Assembly: GCA_016926925.1 (NCBI GenBank)
Contig: JAFGNQ010000062.1
Location: forward strand, 1-24,628
Source of the DNA: Candidatus Aminicenantota bacterium
GTDB lineage: Bacteria > Acidobacteriota > Aminicenantia > Aminicenantales > Aminicenantaceae
Direction: 5' to 3'
DNA: 24,628 nucleotides
Shown: positions 7,056 to 15,730 of the stretch, piece by piece
Layout: every line of letters begins with the position of its first letter
Position numbering within the stretch: the stretch's first letter is position 1
Position numbers and translations under genes: made by a program
The notes under the pieces: generated by a model
What the model was told of the DNA's origin: nothing
What the model saw: the letters and a program-made list of their open reading frames with translations, nothing else
Database searches by the model: none

Positions 7056-8543
7056 TCACTGCCCGGGCTTAGGGGGAATGGCTTTGGGGAGTTTGGCGAA
7101 GATACGTCTGTAAATTTCGGGGTAGGCGTCTTTTCCTCCGATCAGGAGAAAGGTGAGAGGCATCGCTTCTTTGGCCTTCCGGCTCATTGCCTGAACGATA
7201 TTCCGGATATCCCACTGGGCAGCGGAGTCTTCTCTCAGCCTGGAGATGTGATACAGCTCTCTCGCATTGAGTTTAATCAGGACTCGTCTCCTGTGGGAGT
7301 TGGTGAGAATGTATTCGGCGCCGGAATCCATATTCTTCTTGAGCGCTGTGTAGGCGGCATTGGTCCGGTCGATCAGGTCCAGGAACTGTTTTTCTGCACC
7401 TACCTCCTTGACCGAAGGGGGGACCATCACTCCCAGTTCGGGCTCATATCGTTGAGCGGTCAGAGTCGCGATGCGGTGCCTCTTCAATTGGGCAAAACAG
7501 GTGGCCGATACCACAAGGTCAAAAGTCAGATCCACGTACTCGAACTCACGGAGGACAGCGTCAAAAAACTCCATATGACGGAAGGCGGCCAGTACCAGGT
7601 TTTTTCTTTCCCGATCATCCATAGCCTCTGCTTTTTGCAGGCACCCCTTATAGGAAAGAGCAGAAGAAGTGTGTATCAAAGCAGCGATCAGCCTCGTATC
7701 CCCATCGGGCGTATGATCCACAACAGCAGCTGTCTTATCGGCAAACCGGGGCGGCTTTTCTGAGTCATGCCCGATTTCTTCTTGCAGATCTGTATAGGTC
7801 CTGGTATCAAAATCGCTGGCTTCCGTAAAAAGTATGATCGAGGGTGCGACCTCTTTAGCCAGAGCGTATATCTTTTGGTTGAGTTCTTCGATCTCTACCA
7901 AATTCTTGGCAGCAAACCGACGAATAAGAAACTCGAGGTTCCGGGCATTGGCCGTCAACCCGAGCTGGCCTAAGGTGGCTAGACTCAACACATAGCGTGC
8001 GTCTTCCATGGCCCAGCCGTTCAACAAGGCATGCTTTCTGGGATTTTGGGCCAACGCTTTATACTTATCGAAGAAAAAGGGCCTGAGTTTCTTGAAAAGA
8101 AAGTTGTAGAGGGCGTTTTGAGCTTTGACGGTTTCCAGAAATTTGCGCTTCTGCCCCGATTTCCTCACTTCATCGGGAAGGATGTAATCATCTCCCAGTT
8201 TGATGTAACGCTGCGATTTCTCGGTATAGGAACACAGCCGAAACTTCTCGATTTCTTCGATGGCCAGCCGACTGACGCCGATAATATCGAAATTGAATAC
8301 CGCATGTTCGGCCACCGAATGATGACCCATCTTGAAGATGATGTTCTGGTTCGACCTTCGGGCCCTTTCAACTTCCTCTCTCGATGCCGCCCTCAGCTTG
8401 TCCACGGAACGAGGATCTCGAGAAATGCGTGCATAGGCGGCTGATAAAGTCTCGGGTGTGATATTCCCGAGGTCGGGACGCATTGTCTTTAGTTCGTTGA
8501 GGGCTTCGCTGTCGACATTGTATCCGGCAAGAAGGACTTTCAT
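7056..8543 (-). CDS. thyX: Tandem two-domain ThyX-like flavin-dependent thymidylate synthase
   Basis: ThyX methylates dUMP to dTMP with methylene-tetrahydrofolate, FAD and NADPH. A usual ThyX has about 220-250 residues and acts as a tetramer; this protein has 495 and contains two ThyX domains. Domain 1 (about 1-245) has GHHSVAEH (73-80), a signature reduced to KFR-LCSYTEKSQRY (100-113), EDARYVL (180-186) and TANAR (197-201). Domain 2 (about 280-480) keeps RHR (355-357) but its following motif is shortened to IATLTAQRY; it retains LNAREL (425-430) and AAQWDIR (441-447). The halves thus seem to keep complementary parts of one motif. Start ATG 8543 has AAGG 7 nt upstream; an in-frame GTG lies directly before it. 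The gene follows aspA by 17 nt. Confidence 0.88.
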   Translation of the reverse strand: MKVLLAGYNVDSEALNELKTMRPDLGNITPETLSAAYARISRDPRSVDKLRAASREEVERARRSNQNIIFKMGHHSVAEHAVFNFDIIGVSRLAIEEIEKFRLCSYTEKSQRYIKLGDDYILPDEVRKSGQKRKFLETVKAQNALYNFLFKKLRPFFFDKYKALAQNPRKHALLNGWAMEDARYVLSLATLGQLGLTANARNLEFLIRRFAAKNLVEIEELNQKIYALAKEVAPSIILFTEASDFDTRTYTDLQEEIGHDSEKPPRFADKTAAVVDHTPDGDTRLIAALIHTSSALSYKGCLQKAEAMDDRERKNLVLAAFRHMEFFDAVLREFEYVDLTFDLVVSATCFAQLKRHRIATLTAQRYEPELGVMVPPSVKEVGAEKQFLDLIDRTNAAYTALKKNMDSGAEYILTNSHRRRVLIKLNARELYHISRLREDSAAQWDIRNIVQAMSRKAKEAMPLTFLLIGGKDAYPEIYRRIFAKLPKAIPPKPGQ

Positions 8544-8560
8544 CACTCTACCTTAAATGC

Positions 8561-9985
8561 TCAGCTCTTATTCCGCTTGGGTGAGAACAGGGCGCCGGGT
8601 TCGGTCATCTTTTTCGGATCGAGAACGGCTTCCAGCTCATCTCCGGTGAGCAAGCCTTCACTCACAATGATTTCTCTCAATGTCTTCCCTGAACTCAAGG
8701 CTTTATCGGCCAACTCTGCAGCTTTTTGATAGCCGAGTGCCGGCGACAACGCTGTGACAAGAGCTGTGCTTTGCTCGGCATAAAGACGACATCTCTCGGC
8801 ATTGGCTTCGATGCTTTCGATGCACCGCGCTCTTACTTCCTTCAGAGCATTGCTTAGGATTCGTATCATGAAATCCAGATTGAAGATAATGACGGGCATC
8901 ATGACATTGAGCTCGAGCTGACCGGCTTGGGCCGCGCCGGAAATGACGAGGTCGCACCCTATGAGCTGATAGCAAACCATATTCAGCATCTCCAGCATGG
9001 AAGGATTGACTTTGCCCGGCATAGCCGAAGAACCAGGAGCCACTGCCGGAAGCACAATTTCGGCCAGCCCGGTCATCGGACCCGAAGCGAGAAGGCGGAG
9101 GTCATTAGCGATACGGTTCAGCTCGATGGCGAGATTCCTGAGAGCGGCCGCAACTTCGGTCATGGGCTGCATGCTCTGCATGGCCTCCCTCAAGTCCTCT
9201 GCCGATACCAAGGGGAAACCGGTCAGTGTCGACAGCTTCGAAACCATGAGCCCTGCGTATTCCTCCGAGGTGTTCAAACCCGTTCCCACCGCACTTCCTC
9301 CTATCCCGAGATACAAGAGGGATTCGGCCGAAATGTCGAGAAAAATCCTCCCCCGGCGCAGCGCTTCGGCATAGGCTTTGAATTCCTGGCCCAATCGAAT
9401 CGGAGCCGCATCCTGCAGGTGGGTTCTTCCCGATTTAACCACGTCATCGAACTCTTCGGCTTTGATACGGAAGGTGTCTTCCATTTCGAGGAGGGCAGGT
9501 TGGAGACTGTCCTTTAAGAGAGACAGCACAGCCAAGCGCATGGCCGTTGGAAAAACATCGTTGGTGCTCTGTCCCATATTCACGTGATCGTTGGGGTGGA
9601 CGCGTTTGTACTCCCCTTTTATGCCGCCCAGAATCTCTTCGGCACGATTGGCAATCACTTCGTTGCAGTTCATATGGAAAGACGTACCTGCCCCCATCTG
9701 AAAAACATCGACAATGAATTGATCCCTCAGACCTCCCTCAAGGATATTGTCGCAGGCTTTTTCGATCGCTCCGGCTATCAAGGCATCCAACCGGCCGAGG
9801 TCCCTGTTGGTCTCCGCCGCGGCCTTTTTTATGTGGACAACAGCCGTCAGCAGAGAAGTCGGGTTCCTGATGCCGCTGATCGGAAAATTTCGAGCCGACC
9901 TCAGAGTATGTATGCCATAGTACACATCTGCAGGGACAGAAAGCTCACCGAGGGAATCTTTTTCCCATCTCATTCTGTCTTTCAT
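8561..9985 (-). CDS. aspA: Aspartate ammonia-lyase
   Basis: Converts aspartate to fumarate and ammonia in the cytosol. It has 474 residues, the normal length of bacterial aspartases. Family features in order are VYYGIHTLRSARNFPISG from residue 21, GAGTSFHMNCNEVIANRA (98-115), GQSTNDVFPTA (138-148), GRTHLQDAAPIRLGQEF (186-202) and the mobile-loop signature GSSAMPGKVNP (318-328). AGTS and PIRLGQEF favour aspartase over class II fumarase, which has SGTQ and PLTLGQE; fumarase activity is the alternative. The start ATG 9985 has GGAG 7 nt upstream and lies about 58 nt behind a strong promoter. Longer reading from 10066 is unlikely because it would cover that promoter. It forms an operon with thyX. 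Confidence 0.93.
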   Translation of the reverse strand: MKDRMRWEKDSLGELSVPADVYYGIHTLRSARNFPISGIRNPTSLLTAVVHIKKAAAETNRDLGRLDALIAGAIEKACDNILEGGLRDQFIVDVFQMGAGTSFHMNCNEVIANRAEEILGGIKGEYKRVHPNDHVNMGQSTNDVFPTAMRLAVLSLLKDSLQPALLEMEDTFRIKAEEFDDVVKSGRTHLQDAAPIRLGQEFKAYAEALRRGRIFLDISAESLLYLGIGGSAVGTGLNTSEEYAGLMVSKLSTLTGFPLVSAEDLREAMQSMQPMTEVAAALRNLAIELNRIANDLRLLASGPMTGLAEIVLPAVAPGSSAMPGKVNPSMLEMLNMVCYQLIGCDLVISGAAQAGQLELNVMMPVIIFNLDFMIRILSNALKEVRARCIESIEANAERCRLYAEQSTALVTALSPALGYQKAAELADKALSSGKTLREIIVSEGLLTGDELEAVLDPKKMTEPGALFSPKRNKS

Positions 9986-10050
9986 GTTTTTTCTCCATAG
10001 GAATGCCCGCTCACTCTCAGCGCAAGCATGTAAGCAGAGGGCCTTTTCCC

Positions 10051-10079
10051 ATTCTAGAGAAGTCACAATCCCAGGTCAA
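10051..10079 (-). promoter_or_regulatory. Sigma70-type promoter of aspA-thyX
   Basis: Minus strand: -35 TTGACC (10074-10079, five of six), a 17-nt spacer, and -10 TAGAAT (10051-10056, five of six). RNA would start near 10044, giving a leader of about 58 nt before the aspA ATG at 9985. The 183 nt between this promoter and the divergent sdhA promoter hold no gene and could carry shared regulator sites; I recognise none. Confidence 0.75.
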
Positions 10080-10262
10080 ACACCATTCAGATAATCTCTA
10101 TATTCAAGAAATCGCATTAGGAGATGCTCTAAAGCTCTCGAAACTCAGGACGCGACCGAGCCAGAACGAAAGCGCACTCCTGTCCAAAGGATGTATTTCA
10201 ACTTCTAGGATGATTTCACAACTATCATGGAAACGAAAATGCACGCCCGTCAATATTTTAGC

Positions 10263-10291
10263 TTGACAATCGGAAAACTCGTAATTATCGT
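10263..10291 (+). promoter_or_regulatory. Sigma70-type promoter of sdhAB
   Basis: -35 TTGACA (10263-10268, perfect), a 17-nt spacer, and -10 TATCGT (10286-10291, four of six). RNA would start near 10298, about 29 nt before the ATG at 10327. It diverges from the aspA promoter. Confidence 0.65.
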
Positions 10292-10326
10292 AAAAATGCC
10301 ATTTTTTTCACTGTCAAGTGAGGACC

Positions 10327-12060
10327 ATGTTTGAATACGACGCTCTCATCATCGGTGCCGGCGGGGCCGGGCTCTATGCGGCGCTCGAAGCCGGCAAAAA
10401 AGGGAAGACGGCCGTACTCTCCAAGCTGTATCCTGTGCGGTCCCACACCGGCGCCGCCCAGGGAGGTATCGGAGCGGCACTCGGCAATCTGGAAGAGGAT
10501 AGGCCCGAATGGCACGCTTTCGATACCGTCAAAGGCGGAGACTATCTGGCAGACCAGTATGCTGCCGTCCTGCTGGCGGAAGATGCCGTTCGAGCCGTCT
10601 ACGACCTTGAAAACAGAGGCCTTCCATTCAGCCGGACAGCCGAAGGCCTCATCGATCAAAGAAAATTCGGCGGCCACACACGCAACTTCGGAGAAGCTCC
10701 GGTTCGTCGATCCTGCTACGCAGCAGACCGTACCGGCCATATGATTCTTCAAACTTTGTACCAGCAGTGCATCAAAAACAAAGTGTCCTTTTTTGATGAG
10801 TTCTACGTCCTGGACGTTTTGATCCAGGGAAAGAAGTGCGGCGGTGTCGTCGCCCTTGACCTGTCGACCGGAGAGATCCATATTTTCAAGGCGAAAGCCG
10901 TTCTCTTTGCCACCGGAGGCTTCGGCCGGATGTTTCGCATCACATCCAATGCCTATGCCAATACAGGAGACGGACAGGCTGTTCTAGCCAGGAAGGGAGT
11001 GCCGCTCGAAGATATGGAATTCTTCCAATTCCATCCTACGGGGATACGCAGCCTGGGAATCCTCATCACAGAAGGAGTTAGAGGAGAAGGCGGGATTCTC
11101 CGAAATGCAGGGGGGGAGCGCTTCATGGAAAAATACGCCCCCACCTTGCTTGACCTTGCCCCCAGAGATATGATCGCTCGTGCCATTCAAACCGAGATCA
11201 GGGAATTCCGGGGAATCCAGGGAGATGCCTCTGTGGATGACTACATCCATCTTGACGCCAGGCACATGGGAAGGGAAGTCATCGAGGAGAAGCTTCCCGA
11301 CATCGCCGAGTTTTCACGCACCTATTTAGGTATCGATCCCGTCGAAAGGCCCATCCCGGTGCACCCCACCGCCCACTATGCAATGGGGGGAATCCCCACC
11401 GATCTTGACGGCAGAGTCCTAGCCGATGCAGAGGGCGATACCTACGACGGCCTGTATGCAGCGGGAGAGTGCGCCTGTATCTCGGTTCACGGAGCTAACA
11501 GGCTGGGAACGAACAGTCTCGTAGAATTGATCGTATACGGCCGGCGGGCGGGACAGCATATGGGGCAATTCGTGAAAGAATCGGACTTTTCGGGTCTTCC
11601 TTCAGACGCAGTTGAGCCAGCAAAATTGCGCTTGATAGAGCTTAAAAGCAAAGGAGATGGCACGGACAGCGAAGAATTGAGACAAGAGATGCAGAATGTG
11701 ATGACGGCCAAGGTGGGCATCTACAGAAACGACGACGACATGACCCGGGCTGTTGACTCATTGCGTGAACTGAGAGAGAGATACAAAAGCGTGAAAACCG
11801 GTGATCCGAGTAAGGCATTCAACACGCATGTGCTCGAAATCCTCGAACTGGGAAATCTTCTGGACCTCGCCTTTATTTCGGCGACATGTGCCCTGAACCG
11901 AACCGAGAGCCGGGGTGCACATGCCCGGCAGGATTTTCCTGATCGGGACGATGCGAAATGGCTCCGGCACACTTTTGCCTGGCTGGAAGCCGACAACGTA
12001 ATTCTTGGCAGCAAACCGGTTGACATTTCACGCTGGGAACCCAAGCCAAGAAAATATTGA
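10327..12060 (+). CDS. sdhA: Succinate dehydrogenase / fumarate reductase flavoprotein subunit
   Basis: Interconverts succinate and fumarate; electrons pass through SdhB. The 577 residues begin with the FAD-binding GAGGAGLYAA (10-19). His40 in RSHTGAAQGG is the expected covalent FAD attachment site. Active-site landmarks are FQFHPTG (His236), the APRD arginine (Arg281), HPTAHYAMGG (His350) and HGANRLG (Arg392). The C-terminal helical and capping parts are present. ATG 10327 matches the family start; GTG 10318 is an in-frame alternative, and AGGA lies rather close to the ATG. sdhB follows after 12 nt. SDH and FRD cannot be separated by sequence alone here; the divergent aspA gene, which makes fumarate, favours fumarate reduction. 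Confidence 0.93.
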   Translation: MFEYDALIIGAGGAGLYAALEAGKKGKTAVLSKLYPVRSHTGAAQGGIGAALGNLEEDRPEWHAFDTVKGGDYLADQYAAVLLAEDAVRAVYDLENRGLPFSRTAEGLIDQRKFGGHTRNFGEAPVRRSCYAADRTGHMILQTLYQQCIKNKVSFFDEFYVLDVLIQGKKCGGVVALDLSTGEIHIFKAKAVLFATGGFGRMFRITSNAYANTGDGQAVLARKGVPLEDMEFFQFHPTGIRSLGILITEGVRGEGGILRNAGGERFMEKYAPTLLDLAPRDMIARAIQTEIREFRGIQGDASVDDYIHLDARHMGREVIEEKLPDIAEFSRTYLGIDPVERPIPVHPTAHYAMGGIPTDLDGRVLADAEGDTYDGLYAAGECACISVHGANRLGTNSLVELIVYGRRAGQHMGQFVKESDFSGLPSDAVEPAKLRLIELKSKGDGTDSEELRQEMQNVMTAKVGIYRNDDDMTRAVDSLRELRERYKSVKTGDPSKAFNTHVLEILELGNLLDLAFISATCALNRTESRGAHARQDFPDRDDAKWLRHTFAWLEADNVILGSKPVDISRWEPKPRKY

Positions 12061-12072
12061 TGAGGTGAGATC

Positions 12073-12801
12073 ATGAAAATCGTCGTGGAAATATTAAGGT
12101 TCAACCCGGAGATGGACAGGGAGGCACACACGATGCGCTACGATGTCGAAGCGGAACCGGCAGACAGGCTGTTGGCTGTTCTGATGGATATAAAGGCGAA
12201 CCAGGACCCCTCTCTGGGCATCCGCCGAAGCTGCGCCCATGGTGTCTGTGGATCGGACGCAATGGTCGTAAACGGTAGGGAACGGCTGGCCTGTAAGACG
12301 CTGATCCGCGAAGTCGCCGAGGAGGATGGGGCTACCATCAGGATCGAGCCTCTGAGAAATCTTCGCGTGCAAAGAGACCTGATGGTTGACCAATCCCGAT
12401 TTTTTTCCAATTGCATTCAGGTGAAACCTTACTTCATCTCCAAAGAAAAATCCGGGAACGGCGAATTTCATCAGTCACAGACAGAAAGAAAACAGTATGA
12501 AGAAGGCACGAAGTGCATTCTCTGTGTCTCCTGCTACTCAGCCTGCCCTGTAATCCGGGATGTCAATCCCGATTTCCTGGGCCCGGCTGCGGTCATCCAG
12601 GCTGCACGCTTCAACGACGACAGCCGCGATCAAGGTTTCGCAGAACGTGTGGCTCAGCTGGATCATCCCAATGGAATTTGGCCCTGTGAAAGCCGCTACG
12701 AATGCACCCGAGTTTGCCCGAGGGGGATCAAAATCACCAAAATCATCAACAGCACAAAGCGAAAAATTACCGAATACCGGGAGAACCAAAAGCCGGAATA
12801 A
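12073..12801 (+). CDS. sdhB: Succinate dehydrogenase / fumarate reductase iron-sulfur subunit
   Basis: Carries electrons between the SdhA flavin and the quinone site or other acceptor. It has 242 residues. The [2Fe-2S] ligands are Cys54, Cys59, Asp62 and Cys74; Asp in the third place is also found in E. coli SdhB. By alignment with FrdB, Cys148, 151, 154 and 215 bind [4Fe-4S], and Cys158, 205 and 211 bind [3Fe-4S]. The ribosome site GAGGTGA precedes the ATG. No membrane-anchor gene (sdhC/D or frdC/D) lies before or after: upstream is the aspA promoter region, and downstream rtcB converges after only 8 nt. The anchor must be elsewhere, or the complex is of another type. Confidence 0.93.
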   Translation: MKIVVEILRFNPEMDREAHTMRYDVEAEPADRLLAVLMDIKANQDPSLGIRRSCAHGVCGSDAMVVNGRERLACKTLIREVAEEDGATIRIEPLRNLRVQRDLMVDQSRFFSNCIQVKPYFISKEKSGNGEFHQSQTERKQYEEGTKCILCVSCYSACPVIRDVNPDFLGPAAVIQAARFNDDSRDQGFAERVAQLDHPNGIWPCESRYECTRVCPRGIKITKIINSTKRKITEYRENQKPE

Positions 12802-12809
12802 CCCAAAAC

Positions 12810-14231
12810 TCAGCCCTTCATGACGCCGACCGGGACCACCCGGGCAACGAGCTTTCCGATCCCCACCTCATGAGAGACTTTAACGACCTCATCGATATTT
12901 TTATATGCCTGGGAAGCCTCTTCCGCCACCCCTTGCCAGCTGGTCGATTTCAATGCGATACCTCTCTCTTCGAGCTCCTGCTTGATCGCTTCTCCCCGGA
13001 ACCTCCGCTTGGCCTCATGCCGGGACATCACCCGTCCTGCTCCGTGCGCGGTGGAACCGAAGCTCAAACGCTCTGCTTCCTTCGTCCCTACGAGCAGATA
13101 GGAGGCCGTACCCATACTTCCCGGAATGATGACAGGTTGCCCAACCCGGCGGTAGACTTCCGGGATCTCTTTTCGTCCCGGTCCGAAACTCCGTGTGGCT
13201 CCTTTTCTGTGGATGCAGACTTCCTTTGTGTCTCCGTCGATAACGTGACGCTCGAACTTGGCCACATTGTGACAGACATCATAAACCTGATCCATCCCTA
13301 TCGAACTTCCCATGACTTTGGCAAAAACCTGGCGCACCCAATGAGCGATCATCTGCCGATTGGCAAAGGCGAAGTTCACTGCTGCACACATGCACTTGTA
13401 ATACTCCTGCCCTAAGCCCGCATGGATGGGGGCATGGATCAATTCCCTGTCAGGCAGTCCTTTTGTTCCATACTTATTTTCCATGGCTCGTATGTAATCG
13501 GAGGCAACCTGATGGCCCAGACCGCGGCTGCCGCAGTGTATCATCACCAAAATTTGATCTTTAGCCTGAATTCCGAAAATCCGGGCTGTATTCGTGTCAA
13601 ATATTTCTTCCACTTTTTGGATTTCGAGGAAGTGGTTGCCGGAGCCGAGAGTGCCCAATTGAGGGGCACCTCGCTCGATCGCCCGTTTAGAGAGATAGCC
13701 GGGGTCCGCGTCTTTCATCCGCCCGTATTCCTCTGTTCGCTCTAAATCCGTTCGCGTTCCGTATCCGTTCTCAACGGCCCATGCGGCACCTTTAAGACAG
13801 ACATCCTCGAGGACTCTCCTGTTAAGCCGAAGAGCACCCCCTTTTCCAACTCCCGCAGGCACTTCTCTTGAGATCTCATCCAAGAGCCGGATGCGGACTT
13901 CCTTGATATCTTTCTCCGTAAACCCGGTTCGCAGAAGCCTGACTCCGCAGTTGATATCATATCCCACTCCACCGGGAGAGATGACGCCGTCGTCCGGGTC
14001 AAAGGCCGCCACTCCTCCGATGGGGAACCCGTAGCCTTGATGGGCATCCGGCATAACGAAGGCGGTCTTTTGGATCCCCGGAAGGCAAGCCACATTTTGA
14101 GCTTGCTGTAAGGTCATATCGCGGCGGACTCCAACCAGCAAGCTCTCCGAAGTGTATATGACCGCCGGAACCCTCATAGATCCGTGTTTGGGAATTTCGT
14201 AAACATAGTCTTTTATTTTATTTAATTCCAA
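12810..14231 (-). CDS. rtcB: RNA-splicing ligase RtcB
   Basis: Joins RNA 2',3'-cyclic phosphate or 3'-phosphate ends to 5'-OH ends, using GTP and Mn(II), in tRNA splicing or RNA repair. The 473 residues contain the Mn-binding GYDINCGVR (90-98, Asp92 and Cys95), GSGNHF (197-202), HCGSRGLGH (232-240), a further His321, and HGAGR (396-400), whose His396 is expected to be guanylylated. All catalytic landmarks are present. The start is TTG at 14231, with GAGGTG directly upstream; this ribosome site overlaps the stop of the archease gene, so the pair is translationally close (8-nt gap). It is the last gene of the minus-strand run and converges on sdhB with no terminator between. Confidence 0.95.
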   Translation of the reverse strand: MELNKIKDYVYEIPKHGSMRVPAVIYTSESLLVGVRRDMTLQQAQNVACLPGIQKTAFVMPDAHQGYGFPIGGVAAFDPDDGVISPGGVGYDINCGVRLLRTGFTEKDIKEVRIRLLDEISREVPAGVGKGGALRLNRRVLEDVCLKGAAWAVENGYGTRTDLERTEEYGRMKDADPGYLSKRAIERGAPQLGTLGSGNHFLEIQKVEEIFDTNTARIFGIQAKDQILVMIHCGSRGLGHQVASDYIRAMENKYGTKGLPDRELIHAPIHAGLGQEYYKCMCAAVNFAFANRQMIAHWVRQVFAKVMGSSIGMDQVYDVCHNVAKFERHVIDGDTKEVCIHRKGATRSFGPGRKEIPEVYRRVGQPVIIPGSMGTASYLLVGTKEAERLSFGSTAHGAGRVMSRHEAKRRFRGEAIKQELEERGIALKSTSWQGVAEEASQAYKNIDEVVKVSHEVGIGKLVARVVPVGVMKG

Positions 14232-14239
14232 TTTTCACC

Positions 14240-14704
14240 TCACACATCCACCACAACTTGAACCATATAGCAATCCTCCTGCACGATTGCCATTTCATTG
14301 TAGGTGACGGCTTTAACATCTCCATACGTGCTGTACGATTCTTTATAAGAATCACCCCAAAAATATCCTCTCAAGGAATAACCGCTCCCCCCATACCGAA
14401 TATTGAGGTCCTCGACCGAGTGAAGAAGAAACGAACGGCTATCCAGCAGATAAAGAATTTCTTCCAGAAATCCTACGAGCAATTGTTTGTCATCCCTGCT
14501 TTTAATTTCCACAGATCGTTCGATTTTCTTTTCAATTGTTTGCCTGTCCCACATCAACGAGACCAAGGCGTAGGCGGCGTTCCTGAAGGCTTCTTCGAGA
14601 GTTGCGCCATATGCCCTGAACTTGGCATCCGCAGTGTGCGCAAAGAAGGTGTAATCTTTGTGTTCAGCCGGGAAAGTCAGTTTTGTCCTCCTTTTGGTAC
14701 TCAT
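14240..14704 (-). CDS. Archease, RtcB activator
   Basis: Archease helps RtcB form its guanylylated intermediate and lets it turn over repeatedly. This protein of 154 residues has the family core: HTADAKFRAYG (23-33), with Asp26 at the conserved metal-binding position, and GDVKAVTYNEM (128-138), which usually reads KAVTYH, so Asn replaces His here. The N-terminal twenty residues are basic. It lies directly upstream of rtcB, the standard pairing, and 15 nt after amrS. I see no good Shine-Dalgarno sequence at its ATG, so it may be reached by ribosomes from upstream. Confidence 0.9.
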   Translation of the reverse strand: MSTKRRTKLTFPAEHKDYTFFAHTADAKFRAYGATLEEAFRNAAYALVSLMWDRQTIEKKIERSVEIKSRDDKQLLVGFLEEILYLLDSRSFLLHSVEDLNIRYGGSGYSLRGYFWGDSYKESYSTYGDVKAVTYNEMAIVQEDCYMVQVVVDV

Positions 14705-14719
14705 TTTTAAATAGCGGCT

Positions 14720-15730
14720 TTAAAAAACTCCGGCAACAGGGTGTCCGCAGAAAGGACACAGGCCGTCAACGATTTGATTCTTTCCGACAAAAAATCCGGT
14801 CCTCTTGATGAGAGTTTTCCGGCAGTTGGAGCAGATTGTATCTTCGGACTCCCCGGGCACATTTCCGATATAGACGAAGCTGAGGCCTTCCCTTTTTCCG
14901 ATTGTAAAGGCTCTCCGCAATGTCCGAATCGGAGTGGCGTCAGCTTGTCGATAGTCGTAATCCGGATGGAATCGACTGATATGCCAGGGGATATTAGGAT
15001 CCACCTTAGCGATGAACCGAGCGATACGGGTTAGCTCTGCATCGGAATCGTTCTGATCCGGTATGATCAAAGTGGTGATCTCAATCCATATTCCCAGTTT
15101 TTTCATAACCTTGATGGAATCGAGAACCGGTTGGAGATGGGCTTGGCACATTTCTCTGTAAAATTTTTCGTCGAAGGATTTGAGGTCGACATTACAGGCA
15201 TCGAGAAAGGGATGAATGGTCTCCAAAGCTTCGGGGGTCATGTATCCGTTCGTCACGAAAGAATTCCCCAGACCCTCCTTTTTCGCCAACTTCGCCGTAT
15301 CATGAGCGAACTCGAAATAGACTGTCGGCTCCGTGTAGGTATAAGAAATGCTGCGGCATTTATGGTTGCAAGCCGCCTTAACCACCTCTTCGGGAGAAAA
15401 AGATTGAGCGACACTCCCCTTGTTCCTCCTTTTCGACTTTTGTGAGATCTGCCAGTTCTGACAAAAAGGACAACGGAAATTGCAGCCTATCGTAGCCACA
15501 GAAAATGCCGATGTACCGGGCAGGTAATGATAGAGAGGCTTTTTCTCGATAGGATCGACATGGGCTGCGATGACCTCGCCGTAGACATGCGAGTAGAGCT
15601 TACCTTCCGTGTTTTGCCTCACTCCACAAAACCCGAACTTGGAAGGTGCGACCGTGCAGCGGTGACTGCAGAGTTCGCAGGCTACTTTCCCTTCATCCAG
15701 AGTATGGTAGAGCATTGCTTCTTTGATCAT
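14720..15730 (-). CDS. amrS: AmmeMemoRadiSam-type radical SAM enzyme
   Basis: A radical SAM protein of 336 residues related to pyruvate formate-lyase activating enzymes. The [4Fe-4S] cluster site is Cys83, Cys87 and Cys90 in GCNFRCPFCQNW. Extra cysteines occur at the N-terminus (Cys18, 21, 25, 35; the pattern CELCSHRC and GFCGVR marks this subfamily) and in a C-terminal zinc-ribbon-like part (Cys300, 303, 325, 328). The family is named for its frequent company with AMMECR1 and Memo domains; neither is seen in this window. Its ATG overlaps the stop of the upstream VOC gene by 4 nt, so the two are probably made together. The reaction is not known to me. Confidence 0.88.
   Translation of the reverse strand: MIKEAMLYHTLDEGKVACELCSHRCTVAPSKFGFCGVRQNTEGKLYSHVYGEVIAAHVDPIEKKPLYHYLPGTSAFSVATIGCNFRCPFCQNWQISQKSKRRNKGSVAQSFSPEEVVKAACNHKCRSISYTYTEPTVYFEFAHDTAKLAKKEGLGNSFVTNGYMTPEALETIHPFLDACNVDLKSFDEKFYREMCQAHLQPVLDSIKVMKKLGIWIEITTLIIPDQNDSDAELTRIARFIAKVDPNIPWHISRFHPDYDYRQADATPIRTLRRAFTIGKREGLSFVYIGNVPGESEDTICSNCRKTLIKRTGFFVGKNQIVDGLCPFCGHPVAGVF

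Noticed and set aside
9986..10066. N-terminal extension of aspA from 10066
   Set aside because: It would cover the TTGACC-17-TAGAAT promoter; ATG 9985 has an ideal ribosome site and gives normal aspartase length.
10003..10266. Plus-strand open frame of 87 codons between aspA and sdhA
   Set aside because: It overlaps both divergent promoters, has no ribosome site and no recognisable protein character.
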